DNA of 7,021 nucleotides from DATFAS01 sp035254305 (GTDB taxonomy: Bacteria; Bacillota; Bacilli; Aneurinibacillales; RAOX-1). This document shows, piece after piece, positions 5,694 to 7,021 of this stretch; within the stretch, counting starts at the first letter, position 1, and each line of letters opens with the position of its first letter. Both the position numbers and the translations under genes were made by a program. The notes under the pieces are model-generated. The model was not told the origin of the DNA, did no database searches, and saw only the letters and a program-made list of their open reading frames with translations. The stretch is taken from positions 1-7,021 of the forward strand of contig DATFAS010000021.1 of the NCBI GenBank assembly GCA_035254305.1, read 5' to 3'.

Positions 5694-6479
5694 TCAAGGC
5701 AGGCCAACCATTTCAGTACGAATATAATCGATAAATGTAGGTTTGGGGACTTCGCCCATGTTGGCTAGAAATACATCGTCATAACGGATGTCTAGAGGGG
5801 ATCCATAGTTCCCAGCTCCATTAAACCAAATAGCACCTAAATTGATTTCGGTAAGTGGATAAAAATCCTGTTTCCTCTCCGTCGTCAAAACCTTTTTACC
5901 ATGAACATAAGCTGTTACGTTCTTTTGGTGCATATCCAATAAAAGCCGGATATCTATCCATTGATCTCTCTCTAACCGGCCAAATGGGGATGTAGAGTAA
6001 ATAGGAGGATCAAAAAGGTTATGGGCAATCCCAATTTTGCCCTCCTCATTCATGACAATTCCGAGTTCACCTGTTGGAAAGAATAATCCTCCTAAGACTA
6101 CAGAGCTATCTGTAAATTGATGTATTTTTGTTCGGAAACCCCATACATAGGATTCTTGAGGGGATTTATCTGTAGATATGGGTATACTTAAATGCGGAGC
6201 CATGAATTTATGACGTGCTAGCATGAGAGACCCCTTGTCATCTCCATTTTGTATCCACTCGGCATCTATCGCTTTATAGCTTTGAATTCCGTTTGTGAAA
6301 TTCTCTCTGAAAAAGTAGGTTGTATCCGGGCGGCCATTAGCTTGTACATAAAAATAGAAAAAAGTGATGAGGGTCAAGAAAACAAAAAATAGTAAGGAAA
6401 TTAATATAACAATAAGTGGTAAATACTTATTGTTATTTATCGTGTTTTCTTTCGTATTCTCTTTTGGGGCATCAATCAT
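5694..6479 (-). CDS. membrane-anchored protein with a LamG/concanavalin-like extracytoplasmic domain, function unknown
   Basis: I do not recognise this 261-residue protein as a named family. It has a short polar, Lys/Asn-rich cytoplasmic tail (1-18, with two KENT repeats) and one very hydrophobic helix (about 19-46). The remaining extracytoplasmic domain of about 210 residues is rich in beta-strand patterns. Several features resemble LamG or concanavalin-like jelly rolls: ENFTNG near the start (59-64), a WIDIRLLLD strand followed by AYVHGKKVL (174-182, 190-198), and a closing IRYDDVFLANMG (231-242). Such domains bind or act on polysaccharides or glycoproteins, but I see no catalytic motif and the fold is inferred. 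The ATG at 6479 has a strong site (GAGGAGAG, complement of 6486-6493). It is convergent with cssS and has a promoter-like sequence, so it is probably monocistronic. Confidence 0.85.
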   Translation of the reverse strand: MIDAPKENTKENTINNNKYLPLIVILISLLFFVFLTLITFFYFYVQANGRPDTTYFFRENFTNGIQSYKAIDAEWIQNGDDKGSLMLARHKFMAPHLSIPISTDKSPQESYVWGFRTKIHQFTDSSVVLGGLFFPTGELGIVMNEEGKIGIAHNLFDPPIYSTSPFGRLERDQWIDIRLLLDMHQKNVTAYVHGKKVLTTERKQDFYPLTEINLGAIWFNGAGNYGSPLDIRYDDVFLANMGEVPKPTFIDYIRTEMVGLP

Positions 6480-6508
6480 AGGACTCTCTCCTCAAACGAA
6501 ATCTAGTT

Positions 6509-6537
6509 AATATAAATATATGAGGTAGAGTTGACTA
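6509..6537 (-). promoter_or_regulatory. putative sigma-A promoter for the membrane-anchored LamG-like gene
   Basis: On the minus strand, TAGTCA (complement of 6532-6537, 4 of 6 matches to TTGACA) is followed after 17 bases by TATATT (complement of 6509-6514, 5 of 6 matches to TATAAT). It lies about 30 bases upstream of the start codon, in the 109-base gap that follows the terminator of the neighbouring gene. Nearby A/T-rich repeats offer alternative -10 positions, so the exact placement is uncertain. Confidence 0.45.
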
Positions 6538-6551
6538 ATAGAATCACTGTC

Positions 6552-6582
6552 AAAGAAAAAACACCTTAGAGATAAGGTGTTT
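6552..6582 (-). terminator. intrinsic terminator of the secreted-protein gene
   Basis: A perfect 10-base-pair stem (6559-6568 with 6573-6582, AAACACCTTA/TAAGGTGTTT) closes a four-base loop. On the minus strand the stem runs into six T followed by CTTT. It begins 7 bases after the TAA of the minus-strand gene at 6589. It separates that gene from the downstream membrane-protein gene. Confidence 0.88.
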
Positions 6583-6588
6583 AAATCG

Positions 6589-7021
6589 TTAATTCGTACT
6601 AACATTCTTTACGGTTATAACGATACGGTGACTAGCTGGGAAGGTCGTATTTCCATTCATATCTAGTTTAATCGCTTCGTTTTTTACCTGAACGGTGGTA
6701 GAACCACTACTACCAATTACGCTTTTCGGATTGTTTATATCATAGGCGACATTTGAACCGTCTTTCATTTGTCCAATGAGTGTTCCCTCTTTGCCAACGG
6801 TTCCATCAAAAACTTCTGAATAGTAGCTAAATGTAGGCGTTTTTCCGGTAACATCTTGGGTTGTAACTAGATCGAAGTTTAGATATAGAATATTATTTCG
6901 TACATCATAGCCTGCATTGGTAATATTGTTAGGGTAACCATCGCCAACTGAGAAGCGTGTGCTATCACCCGATATCGTTACATCATTCACCGGATAAGCA
7001 ATAGATGCAGATCCTAGTAAA
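6589..7021 (-). CDS. secreted beta-rich protein of unknown function (5' end outside the window)
   Basis: The reading frame is open from the right edge of the window to a TAA at 6589-6591, giving 143 visible codons after one spare base. A GTG at 6988-6990 could be read as a start. However, the frame continues upstream as LLGSASIAYPVND, which looks like the end of a signal peptide with a small-residue cleavage region. The true start is therefore probably beyond the edge. The mature part is polar, rich in Gly, Asn, Thr, Val and Ser, without Cys. Its alternating pattern (ILYLNFDLVT, TFSYYSEVFDG, HRIVITVKN) suggests an all-beta fold. No LPxTG motif, membrane helix or repeat is visible at the C-terminus, so it is likely released or held non-covalently. 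I do not recognise the family. Confidence 0.75.
   Translation of the reverse strand, partial: LLGSASIAYPVNDVTISGDSTRFSVGDGYPNNITNAGYDVRNNILYLNFDLVTTQDVTGKTPTFSYYSEVFDGTVGKEGTLIGQMKDGSNVAYDINNPKSVIGSSGSTTVQVKNEAIKLDMNGNTTFPASHRIVITVKNVSTN

Noticed and set aside
5543..5734. 63-codon plus-strand frame across the cssS end and terminator
   Set aside because: It is an out-of-frame shadow of cssS running through a terminator hairpin, and its product has no recognisable features.
6589..6990. Short 133-codon protein starting at GTG 6988-6990
   Set aside because: The frame stays open upstream to the window edge and encodes a signal-peptide-like end, so the GTG is most likely an internal valine codon.

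Overview
The window suggests a member of the Bacillota, most likely from the Bacilli (Bacillales). It has moderate-to-low GC, strong purine-rich Shine-Dalgarno sites, short tight operons with 1-4 base gene overlaps, and a two-component pair that I recognise from memory as CssR/CssS of Bacillus. No alignment could be run, so the genus is left open.

Left part, plus strand (1-3530). A three-gene, translationally coupled MacAB/YknXYZ-type efflux operon comprises a membrane-anchored HlyD/MacA-family adaptor (86-1594), a MacB-type ATPase (1594-2319) and an FtsX/MacB-fold permease (2316-3530). An open frame running in from the left edge to position 105 may be the 3' end of an upstream gene overlapping the adaptor start. 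The adaptor carries two low-complexity additions: an Asn/Ser/Gln-rich insert and a Gly/Met-rich C-terminal tail.

Middle (3531-5690). A strong hairpin without a good U-tract separates the efflux genes from cssR (3611-4288) and cssS (4285-5637). This pair is a response regulator and sensor kinase of the secretion-stress type. The two genes overlap by 4 bases. A bidirectional terminator follows.

Right part, minus strand (5694-7021). The first gene encodes a single-pass membrane-anchored protein with an all-beta extracytoplasmic domain that looks concanavalin/LamG-like. It has its own plausible promoter and converges on cssS. Beyond it, behind its own intrinsic terminator, is the 3' part of a gene for a secreted beta-rich protein of unknown function. 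Its start lies outside the window, and the visible N-terminal residues look like the end of a signal peptide.

Taken together, the window looks like a cell-envelope locus: an efflux pump, a sensor for misfolded secreted protein, and two envelope or secreted proteins. In B. subtilis cssRS lies next to the protease gene htrB, as I recall. No HtrA-type protease is visible here, and the neighbour is an efflux pump. A functional link between pump and sensor is inference from proximity only. I see no mobile element, CRISPR array, tRNA or rRNA. No intergenic gap exceeds 110 bases.
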